A stretch of DNA of 64,000 nt, taken from Nephromyces sp. MM_2019 (taxonomy: Eukaryota > Apicomplexa > Aconoidasida > Nephromycida). The stretch lies in NCBI GenBank assembly GCA_015657535.1, contig JADHZB010001622.1, forward strand, positions 1 through 64,000. The letters run 5' to 3'. The first letter of the stretch is position 1. Each line of letters opens with the position of its first letter. Made by a program: the position numbers and the translations under genes. Below the pieces are notes generated by a model. That model worked only from the letters and a program-made list of their open reading frames with translations. It was not told the origin of the DNA and did not search any database. Shown here piece by piece: positions 51,768-62,255 of the stretch.

Positions 51768-54700
51768 CTAACCCGTATGCGATATAGGAAAATTAGGAGC
51801 GCAGTCGAGCGGCCACCTTGATAATCTCACGGGAGCTGCTTGGTTAGGGAAATAGGATGCATATGCTACGGTTGGTATCGCGATACCATTATCGCGATTG
51901 TCTTCTTTGTGAAGTTGAGAAGCATAAACATGGTTTCCATGTAGATAAGTGCCAGGAACTTTATCTAGATTACCAGTAATACTGCCGTGCGGGGTGATTA
52001 CAGGCTCTTGACACGGGATTGCGAAACATTCCATATATTGCGAAGGTTGGTAGGCTGATACCAGAGCATCATTCAGGATGCTAGTAAATTTGAAGGGTGC
52101 CCCGAAATGACTTCTCTCACTGTGATCGAATCCTCGAAAATCTGTTCCGACTACAGTGAAACACAAACTCTGATTAAGAGAATTCTGAGGGAATGCATAG
52201 CTCTGATCATGCTGGCTTCGAGGAACCATTGTAACAGATTGTAGTGCGGAGGAATCGTTTTCGCTTTCTCGGAAGTTAAATTTCTGCACATTTTCTGAGC
52301 TGCCATTATCAGTCCATTCGTGTTTTGGATATGCAAGTAACGTAATAGGATATATTTCATTCCTTGTTGATATACTAGCACACGAGGGATAATTTCCTGC
52401 ATTTTAAAATCAGTAAGCAACTTAACCTGTTAATTAGTAACCTTAAAATCGCACGTAACTGTGCTATAATATTAGCACACTACCTCTCATTATGACGCGC
52501 TCATTATGACCTAACACTTTTGGATACAGAAAATCTTTGGAAACCCTCGGTGAAGCGTGGAGTAATGGCATCTTATGGTAGTTAGGAGCATTTGTTAAGG
52601 ATATATAGCTGTCCCTAATAAGTATAGAACCACGCAAGTACCGTGATCCACTGTTGTGCTAAGTAGATATGCAATTATCAACGAATTTTTTACCCTTGCT
52701 AGTTGCAGCTGAATTTCAATGCTTGTTTATGAAGGGATGCTGGGCACTTACATGGCAATTCCAGTTACTGGTTCTGGGACGGGCTTCGCAATGGCCTTAA
52801 GATTGTACGGCAACGCTATGGAACGAAAACATCGTTTAATCGATTGCATCTTCATTGATTTCAACGGTTTACACTTTCTTGATGGACGAAAAAAAAAGTA
52901 AAGTCCTCGTTTGGGATTTTCATGGTGCCTGAAACGAAAAGCCGTCCTCCTACACTTAGCTTGCGCGTAAGCGATAATCGCAGATTTAGTAGCTTTCAGC
53001 AGATGCTTTTTGTGATGAGCAGTCCCAATGCCGCCCACAGCGGCCATGGGGTAGTTGCTCAATAAATAGCATCCTCTAAGAATGAAAAGGAAGCCTCTTG
53101 AAACCGTCGCAGCTCTTAGGTAACCGATTTTTTTTCGAACTGCCTTTGGTAGGACATGGTATTTCAGTATGTCATATCTTACGCAACCCGATTTTGAATA
53201 ACGGAGGACTTTCGCAGCTGAAGCGCCCCAGGGGGCGATTGGACTCGTGTGGTTCGAGCTATCTCGGGACTCTGGGCGACTTTGCGTGGTTAATTCGTCA
53301 TGAGGGGCGCTCTTCGTCTTGTCACCAGGCATGCAGTGAGCTTCTCTGCTCTTGAAACATATGGGTAGTGCCTTTTCACTTCCGTTAGGCGCTAAATATT
53401 TTTGGGTAACTATTTTATTGCATATGTCTTTTTCAGTAGCAGCTAAAATCTGGGGATTTTCGATAGTATCGGTGTTTGAATCTGGAGATAAGTCGTCCTT
53501 GTGGGTGTCTAAAGTGCAATATGTTTGTTTTTCAGGAAAGATGAAGATATTCATATATGCTAGCACTACCAATGGTTTTTAGCTCAAGAGTCTGAAATTC
53601 CTTGCCTTCCAACAGCATCCCTAAAATATTTGAAAAGTTATTGACACAATATTTATTGATGCCGCTCAAGAACAGGAAGCTCAGAACCCCACTAGACTAC
53701 TTAAAGGAAAAGAATGTTATGATCATTCAAATAGTCACACCTATAAGTAGTGATTTACTCTCATCGTGACTTCCAGATGAGGTGACTGCTGAAGTTCCCT
53801 CAAGTGGGATGTCGCTCTCTTGCTGGGCTTCTGAGCTAGACTCATGCGTCGAATCTGTCTGAGCTATGGATCTGCCACTGAATACTCCTTTGCTACTCTT
53901 ATACTCCAAAGAATCAAAGTTTCTGCACGTAGTCGTTAAATGCAGCCTTGTCCAAGAATTGAGGCTACTTTATTCGGGCAGAATGATAAGTGCACATTTA
54001 GCAACACGTACCTTCCTCGCAGTTCCTCATTTCCGTGCGCAAATCTACAACGGGCACCGGCACGGCAGCCACCGTTTTCCCAAAATCTGCAAGAGTTGCT
54101 TCTGAATATTTCCGTAGTGGATCTAAGCTCCTAAAGCACGTAGAGATAATGCAATATGTTTGCATAGGCTGTGTTGGGCACTAGATGTGCAAGATCAATT
54201 ACTCACCATCCGAGCATGGGCGTAATCACACTCATGGGCACTATAAGGGCATGTTCCCTATAGGAAGAAAATGGCACACGTGGTATGTAAAAAAGTAAAC
54301 AGAAGTTTTTCTGCAGTATCTTATATAACCTTGAAGAAACTGGGACAAAATGCCGTTTTTTTAAGGTCTGGCAATGGCCTTAACTCATTTTCGCTGTGTG
54401 CATACGTACAGGAATTATTCCTGGAACGCTTGCAGCCCTCCGGCTGTAAATAGCAGGGGGATAAATGAAAAAAGGGATATTAGAAATTCAGCGCAGGATC
54501 GGCACTCTGCTGTAAAAATTGACTATGCTAGCACATCTAGGTATTACTTACCTTGTTCATGTGAGGACATAGCTTTGTCTTATAGAACTGTTCGTTGGAC
54601 TCTACCCGAACTTCTCGGTGTGATGCAGGCTTGCGAGAGCCGCCAGCTAGCGACTGCATAAGGGTGGAAACTTGGTCGCTGATGTGGCCTTTTTTCCTTC

Positions 54701-55113
54701 TAGGTGACTTGTACTGCAGATGTTCACCCGAATCTTCTGATGCCATGGAGTATTCTAATAAGCTTAAATCACTCCCTAGGGCACGTGAAGCGATATGCAC
54801 ACGTCGTCGCCACGCTTCGTCAATTTTTCGAGCACGTGTCATTTGAGCTACAGCACTAATTCCCCCTAAAATAGTCCAAGGTTGGTAAACGATGCATTCG
54901 TAAAAAAGACACAAAGGTAAATACTACTTTGCCAGTTAGCTATTGGGAATATTAAAAAAACTAGGTAGAGAGCTGAGCCAGTATGCTCTGAATTTCACCT
55001 CCGTTCATTGGAAATTTGTGGGATCGCCTTCCAGGTAAAACTTCTCCCGCCTCCAAGATATTATCCAGATTAGGTGTTAGCTCAGCCTCTTCTGCAACAG
55101 TGTAAATAATCAT
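51768..55113 (-). CDS. Protein with three tandem CCCH zinc fingers, probable RNA-binding
   Basis: Exons: 55113-54999 (5' end unsure), 54865-54552, 54443-54330, 54257-54207, 54130-54012, 53922-53741, 53508-52752, a possible 17-nt exon near 52650, then the last exon from about 52402 to TAG at 51768. Three fingers are built across splice junctions: KTKLCPHMNK|PEGCKRS..CTYAH (C-x8-C-x7-C-x3-H), TAFCPSFFK|GTCPYSAHECDYAH (C-x7-C-x6-C-x3-H) and NSCRFWENGGCRAG..CRFAH (C-x7-C-x5-C-x3-H). Each finger is followed by an ELR-type turn (ENELR, RMELR, NEELR). Such proteins bind RNA and tune mRNA stability or translation. The long C-terminal half is S/T/P-rich and unlike anything I recognise. The 757-nt exon stays open throughout, though in-frame introns within it cannot be excluded. 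The first two exons carry a basic patch (RRRV, SPRRKKG). Confidence 0.85.
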
Positions 55114-55353
55114 GTCAAGCGTGCTGGACGTGCTTGTGTACCATGAAGCGGTGAACAAATAGAACCTTGCTCATGAATGCCCACGCATGAGGAAACTACT
55201 TCCGAATTTATACATTTATGTCTTGTGAATGGTCAACCACAGCCCCTTCTTGTGGTCTTCAGAGCCTTTCAGCATCAGGTCCCTTATTCCACAATATGTT
55301 CCTATACATCGCAGTTTTAAGGCTTGGTCATTAATCTCTTATAACCATAACTT

Positions 55354-55690
55354 TTATGCTGGTGATCTGTTATGGAGATAAATCAGCACTATACGAGCAT
55401 ACAGTTTCAGGAAGCACACGCGATTGAAAAATTGACCAGAAAACTCGTTCAGTAAATCAGGAATTTCGAGATTGATGTTATTATACCTTGCTGACCTGTT
55501 TCATATACTAATCTTTCTTCATGCGTGATTTTACGTAGGCTGCATTTTTTGCTTGTGCTCCACCGCTAACTAATTGCAATGCCTTTATGCATACCTGGTG
55601 CAACAAAATATTACTGTAACAATTTAAGCCAAATAGTGAAAGGCTAAGCGCTTCAAGTAACGATGTGCTAGCCCCCCCATGAAAGTTCAT
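55354..55690 (-). CDS. Small uncertain gene upstream of the CCCH gene
   Basis: From ATG 55690 the frame reads NFHGGASTSLLEALSLSLFG... to a donor at HQ|gtatgc, or onward through GAQAKNAAY to gtaaaa. A further segment beginning after the acceptor gaaacag near 55496 stays open as SARYNNINLEIPDLLNEFSG...KLYARIVLIYLHN to TAA at 55354. Joining them needs either a 25-nt intron or an unmatched phase, so the model is incomplete. It could be a separate small gene or alternative 5' exons of the CCCH gene, 240 bp away on the same strand. No family was recognised. Confidence 0.3.
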
Positions 55691-55704
55691 GATTGAGTGC
55701 TAAT

Positions 55705-58550
55705 CAGTTGGACCATGGATATACAACACCTCAACACATGGTTACAAGAGAAAATGTATGCTACGTTGAAGCTTGTTAAATAGAAATAGATATGCTACCC
55801 TGTGACAATAAATGCACTATGATATATCCATGGTATCAATTGAGCTGCAAAGCAACAGAAACCATCAGAAATTGGGGGGTAAGCTTAGCCCTTCCGCGAC
55901 AAAGAAAAAGTGGACGTACATCGCTCTGGGTAAGTCGCTACCGCCACCCATGACCTTTTGGACGAGCTACAATGAATATACTATGAAGCTCCCTGTCGCG
56001 CACTCATTTCTGTAATATTTTCTGCTTCGCTTGACGAGCTGTACGTACCAGAGTATCAACTGGTACAAAGAAGTTGTTTTAGCGTGGGGTACTTGACTAG
56101 CTATAGCCTTGAGGCGTAATGGCTGTCATTCAACATCATATATTTTACGTAACATGCAATATTCGTTTATACTTACTTTGGTTTAGCGACTCATCAAGAT
56201 TTGTAAGTGTTAGGAAGCAGGATACCTCCTTACATTGTTTCTCTTTGTCCTCGTATAAGGAAATTATTGCACTAGGAAAGCATGGTCCACTAGTTTCGCT
56301 TACCATTTGACACGATTACTTACTAGATTCCACTTACTAGGATTCAAAGACAACGCTACAAAAGATTGAACCGTAAGCTAATGATCCTATTTTAAGCTAA
56401 GGACTTCACTGTCTATGGCCTCTCCCAAGGCTTGGGATGCCTTCAGCTATTGAGGCGGTTGGCTCTAGCGTCCACCATGTTGCTTGGCGCAGCACTACCA
56501 TAAGTTCAGGCTGGCCACATTCAAGCATCATCAGCAACTAGCACTGCCGTATTTCTCGCGAAAAATCTGGTTTCGTCCGTTTTGGGGCCGCATGGTATTG
56601 CAAACTTTTGTGTAATAGCGCATAAACTGTTATCTTCTAGTTGAGCTAGCAAGGGCGCTTCTATCGATTATTCCCCCAGAGAGACGGCAAAAAAGTGACA
56701 CACTAGCGCTGAAAAATACCTCTAGGTAGCAACCAAGCGGGCGGGGAAATAAAGAGTAAAACTGACTTTGCAATCTACTGGTCTACAAAATTAGTTACAC
56801 ATCCGAATAATCTTTTAGCAGATTCACTGCGTGATAAATTTATAGATGCGTATTGTCCTTGTTCCAAATTTGGGATTAATCAATGAAAAGCATGTTCGCA
56901 GATTACCTAGATCTCTAACTATGAGCACGTCTTGCAACTTAAAAATCATGTTATATCCATCTAATTTGAGAGCAATTCTATTTTATATAGGTAGGATAGA
57001 AATAGGATTCGGAGGAATACGTGTTTTTTTTTTTGAAATTTTTCCGAATTTCTTTGAATAAAGGTCTTATAGGTTGATATGGCAGTGAAATTTCGCATAA
57101 TGGAATAAATTAACAAAGTCTAAAGTGTTTCTGCCTATGCCTATGGATGCAAGCTATAAAATGGAATAATATCGCTATGCTGATAACTGAAGCAGGACAA
57201 GTGATAAATGCTCATAGAGCACATTTGGAAACCTCGAGTTCCACATGGGATGAATTTGCAAAACCGTACACCATGGAGTAGTGGTAAAGCAATAAAATTT
57301 TCGCTAGAAAGAGTCCACTAACAAACGTATAAAGCGACGAAAGTGGCGCTGGATGTGGAGCCAAAATTATCCACACACCTAATACAAAATATTAACTCCG
57401 TAGTACTCTGCAGATAAGAAATAAAAAATTTTGAGATACCCTGTATGGTAAAATATCAAAATAAGTCAAGCTAAAATTTTTAGGTGGACTGCTAGACAGC
57501 TTCAGCAATTTCAACACATTTAAAAAAGGAAGGGTAAATGGGAAGTTAAACAATTAATTTATATTCGATGCTAAAGTAGTAAATGATGAAATTAAACAGT
57601 CCAAACGCGACAAAAATCCAATTTATACCCTCTTAAACGCTTTACTGAAAGGAAAAACAAAACAGAAAATAGCAAAATTAGGAGATGCAAGAAAAGGCGG
57701 CGGAAACAAACTAAAAAATTTAATCATGACAATTTCAACTTCAAGACAGAACTTCGTAACCTTCAAATTGAATAAGCAGTTTGCATGTTAATCTGCTTTA
57801 TCTGAGGATTGAGACGTAAACAAGCTGAAACAGACTCCACTAAACTTCATGCTTCCAGAATAAGATATTCTCTAGCGCTCAATCACGAGAATTAATACCC
57901 CAATACACGATCGAAATACAAGCAGACGCAATAAGCCAAATTTAACACTGTATAATCGCTAAAAAAAACGCCAGGAAGAGCGCTTAATAACTGACCCTAA
58001 AATAGCCAAATTAGCCTTTAATGTAATTAGTGGAAAGCTTCAGTTGTAAATCGTTGTATAAGAAACTGACTGCCCTATTCTATAAAGCATGCACAAACTG
58101 GAGTCAAGCTACTAAGAAAATAAAAACGAAGGCAAGCATGCTTTCCTTTCACATTTTTCAAAAACTTCAACGTGATTCCCGTCATTTAATTATGAAAGAA
58201 GCATAAGATACTTACTGTATTCAAGTATCAACTGTGATACGATAACGAAAAAATTTAACCTAAAGAGCATTTAAATATGTTTGCTTTCAATTATACAGTA
58301 GTGAAAAAAGACCTAATCTCAACTGTGCTGTTCACCATTTGGCAAAGGACTATGTAACGGCATTTTGCACATCAAAATAAACGCAGTACAACCGATGAGA
58401 AAAGAAGCAGGTGAATCGTCTCCTCTCTCTGTAGAAAGAATTGCAGGCGGAGTCACGAGCTCTGGCTAGTGCAGGCTTGCTTGAAGTTTGGTAGACTCTT
58501 CCGAAAGACTTCAACATGGCCAAGGTCTTCACAAGTGCTACAGAAAAATA
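55705..58550. other. Stretch without a confirmed gene
   Basis: A + frame at 55812-56015 contains two good-looking donors (gtaagc near 55878, gtaagt near 55930) but no acceptor pattern that makes a sensible protein. From about 57.3 kb the + strand is A-rich, as expected for the 3' side of the minus-strand AP-4 sigma gene. Nothing else is supported. Confidence 0.4.
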
Positions 58551-59243
58551 TCATACGGAGGAACCAGCACGATCCATCAAATATAGGGGGCCAAGAATGC
58601 TTACTCTGTTGCTATCTGTCATGAAGCCATTCACGACCATTTCGTCGAGGATATAGTAAGCTTTCTCCAAATTATACAATATATCCAATTCACAAACATT
58701 TTCAAAATATTTGTCCAAAGTTTCTACCAGGCAATGAATAAAGTCCAGGACTGCCAGCTCGTTCAAGGATTCGTCCTTAGCGCCAACGATGAAATATAAG
58801 CTGGCATACCTGCATTTACAACAAAAATTTGAAACAAATTACACATTTTAATGTGGAAAGTAAGTCAATTATGCAAGCATCTGCATAAAAATCGGCATGC
58901 CAGCAGCTACAAATTTAGCAAAACATTAAAAGCACCGAACAGACATTAGCATATTCAGAGGTGACATATAAAATAGAAAGTGACGGTACAAGCTCCCCTG
59001 CTAATTAAATTTTTTTTTAACTTTTACTGTGCATAAACCAAAAGCTTACTTTTTAAAGATTACTCTGTATTCCTTGAACTGTATAAAAGAGCATTCTTTT
59101 GGTGACTTAGATATACACAAGCGTATCAGTTCACCCTCCATAGAGTTCCTTTCAGCTCTTGTAATACTTTCATAGTATTGGGCCAATCGCGTCTGCCCTT
59201 GCTTGTTCACCAACAGCAAAAAGCTAAGCGGACCGCTCGTCAT
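58551..59243 (-). CDS. AP4S1: AP-4 adaptor complex subunit sigma
   Basis: Small sigma chain of the clathrin-independent AP-4 coat, which sorts cargo at the trans-Golgi network. Two exons, 59243-59050 and 58809-58551 (TGA), join through AA|gtaagc...tgcag|G and give 150 residues; family members are about 140-150. Exon 1 holds the longin-like start FLLLVNKQGQTRLAQYYE (residues 8-25) and ECSFIQFKEYRVIFKK. Exon 2 holds YASLYFIVGAKDE, NELAVLDFIHCLVETLDKYF, VCELDILYN, and EKAYYILDEMVVNGFM. The VNKQGQTRL start and the NRVSILGPLYLMD tail fit AP-4 sigma better than AP-1, AP-2 or AP-3. A gtaagc inside exon 2 (after SNR) is not used, because the reading beyond it is conserved. The gene looks complete and intact. 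Confidence 0.95.
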
Positions 59244-59537
59244 GTTTTGAAAAAGCTTGCAGTGGACTAGAAAATACTTTGAAAAATGCTACGTAAAGGG
59301 AGAGAAACAAGAGCACTGAATCAACAAAAAACTCGGCAATCAGTGGGTAAGCATCACAACGTTTTCAGCTTTTTTACTGCTATAGCGAAGAACGCTATTC
59401 CAGCGAACTAAAACACATGTCAAAATCTGACATGAAAATTTCTCCCATAAGTCATAGATGTGAACAATACTTATACTTTCCTTCACTAAACAATGCCATG
59501 GAACCATGATATATCAATGCTGTGTACCTTGAAGATG

Positions 59538-59650
59538 CTGTGTGAGATGTGTTTCAGTATGGATGCTCAATTTTTTCCCTTCTAGTAAGCCCATGTGTGT
59601 GTGAGATGTGTTTCGGCATGGATGTTCAAGTTTCTTTCTCTTGTAAGCAG
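59538..59650. repeat. Imperfect tandem duplication, about 59 bp
   Basis: Two copies share gtgtgagatgtgtttc, then atggatg.tcaa and a T-rich tail ending in gtaagc. They start near 59540 and 59599 and differ at several positions. The array lies just upstream of the AP-4 sigma start codon, so it may fall in its promoter or leader. Confidence 0.75.
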
Positions 59651-61506
59651 CTTGCGCTAATTCCTGTATCTCGTGCATCACAGGTAACAAGTCATTCATA
59701 ATCTTTGTCCAGCCTCGCAATTAACGAGGATGGTTGATACGGGCCTTCCCCATGAAACTTTTGAGGATAACATACGTGAAAACGTCGCCGCAGCTTTTAC
59801 CTAGTCCCGTGCACCGCATACCGCGTAGCTGAAGTCGAATTGAGCGCGCAATGAGAATGAGCGGAATGGTAACGAAAGGTACTGCGGCCGACGCTAAGTT
59901 CGTGTGCGTGTGTCTACATGTATGCTGTTCCCGGCGCACCACAAAGACCTTTGTAAGCTAAAGAATTCTCGGGAATCTACTATACTCATATATAGTGCAT
60001 CATTATAAACTGGTTTTTTTACTTAAAATATTTTAATAAAGATTGTAAATCAGTTTATTGCGATATACAGAATGTGGCTAAAATGGGTAAATTCCTCAAA
60101 AACGGAACATATTCGAAGCACACAGCAGTCTAAGTGCTTTCTGCTAGACAGCGCAGTTTTTTGCGTGTAAGAAAAGATGCCTACACCTCGCAAGTGCGAG
60201 AAAAATATTCTAGCGAATTCTACTGTTCCAAGGGAAGACATTTATTCCGGGGGACCTTAAATACTGTTTCTTAAAGGTCCTAAGTAGGTATGTAGGTTAC
60301 TTTATTCTGATGGATTATTAATGCTTTTAAGATTCTTTCCAAGTTAAATGAATACCAGCTAATCTGATATTCATTTAACTCGGAATAGTAATTTTGCTGG
60401 GTAAAATCGAAAAAAATAATTCCAATCTTCAGAAGAGGTTAGGGGGGCTTGTAATAGGTAGCTATGATATTTTTGTTAGCTACTATAGAATTGATGAAAA
60501 ATCTTTTTTTGATGGTATCTTCACTATTAGCTCCATGATGGTATTGTGCAGCAAGACTTTGGATTTACATGGTAAAGACAAGATATTACGCCTACGAAGC
60601 AGTCATATTGTGCTTCATCATTGTTAACGCAATTGCTGCTACATATAACCTAAGCCTTCTGCCCTTAGGACTACGTTAGATTCAATCCCTCAATGGCCTA
60701 TTTCTCGTGCCACGATGAGAACAACAGTATATAATTTGGTAATCTGCTACCGCCGAGCCATAGGTGCCATGCGTGCAAACTTGTCGGTAACGCCCGGGTT
60801 GCAAAGCTCCAGAATATCTTCATGAGTGTGCTAGGTTTTATGCAACTTCACTTAAATGAGGGTGCGAAAGTAATCTAGAATGACTTTAGTGCACTGACGG
60901 GGTGGGAGCAATGTAGAGTAACTTCACTATACTGAGGGTGTGGAAGCAATCTAAAATAAGGAGCTGTAACTGTGCTAACCTGTATTCTCGTTTTAAAAAT
61001 TGTTGGCAATTCATGATACTTTGGATGCTTATGTGGAGATTCTCTGCTGTCGTTTTCTCTCATGGATAAGCAGAGAAACCCCTGTCCTGCAAAGCCGGCT
61101 GTTACAATGAAGATATAGGGGTAATAGCATGATTGCCTCCGTAGCTTTAAAGAAGATAATTAATATTCTCAAAACTTGAGCAGTAAAAGTGTGGATAGCT
61201 CTATTTATTCCCTCGTGATACGTACAAGCAGCCTTGCCACATGCAAACTTTCCCCTTGAAGATTGCGCAAATATGCCAGTTTCATATCATAAACATTAAT
61301 TTCATAGCCGCATATATTAGAGTATTTAAAAACTTTGGAAAATAATGATTCTAGACAATGCAGCTCCTCGCCAATTTGCTTTAATTTGAAGCGCCTTCAA
61401 AAATCGCCTCAATTTGGCTGTTTCAAAAAGCAATTAAAACCAAAATTTCTTAAGGTTCCTCGGCCAAGATTTTTCCTTCGCGTGATAAGCATTACTTTTT
61501 TTGCAG
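59651..61506. other. Region between divergent genes
   Basis: It should contain the AP-4 sigma promoter and upstream exons of the + gene ending at 62255. A candidate + exon at about 60529-60571 (LHDGIVQQDFGFT, followed by gtaaag) and a frame at 61335-61560 were seen but could not be joined by phase. Confidence 0.35.
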
Positions 61507-62255
61507 GCGCTGTGCGCGTCTGCGAGAAGAAGATCCCGCATCGATTGTGCTGCGCACATTGACGTTGCAAGTTAGACTAGTTTTTTGCTAATTTAGCGGT
61601 TAATGCAAGAGATTTTTTTTCCTTTCCTGCTTGATCCACTCTATCCGGGGTTTACTCTTCCACTGGTTCACGTTGTATGTGGAGATGACGTGTGGGATTT
61701 GAAAACCTGGTCTGCTTAGTGTGCTACAAAACTTTTGTGTTATTCACGATTAGCTTTGATTAGAGTAGACAGTATGTTTAATAATTTTTCCTGAAGCTGC
61801 GCGAACGCCCGCTCTCCTTATTTTTGTTTACTAATACGCTATTCCATGAAATAATTTTTTTTTGACGGTAAAAGACTGCTTCACTTGAATCCTATGTTGC
61901 TAGGTGTAATTTCGCTATTTTTTTGGAAAGTTCTAAAGTTAGCTGAAGATGAAACTTTTGATAATATCGTGATACGCACACATCTACTGACTTAGAGTAC
62001 GAAAGCTTATTTCCTGGCACTGTACTCGGATTCCGTTTAAATACTTGACATTTTCAAGCGTGCTGTCGCGGAATGAATGCAAATTTCTTGATATTTAGGC
62101 TCTTCGGTATATATAGCACTTGCTGCATGATGCTGCTATAAGCTTTTGAATCTGGAGATGACATACTAAAGGCTCTAATTTGATTTCAGGTGCCAGTCAG
62201 AGCACAAAGAATACGCGCCATTTCCACTCTGCCTCATGATGTTCAGTCTGTTTAA
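61507..62255 (+). CDS. Last two exons of an unknown gene
   Basis: Exon 61507-61570, after ttttttgcag, reads RCARLREEDPASIVLRTLTL and ends at CAA|gttaga. Exon 62190-62255, after tgatttcag, reads VPVRAQRIRAISTLPHDVQS and ends in TAA. The junction is phase 0 on both sides and composition is unlike the T-rich surroundings, which supports coding. The upstream exons are unresolved and the family is not recognised. Confidence 0.5.

Noticed and set aside
59514..59942. Two minus frames upstream of AP-4 sigma
   Set aside because: The first is open because of the 59-bp tandem repeat, and the second has no motif; the AP-4 sigma start at 59243 is complete without them.
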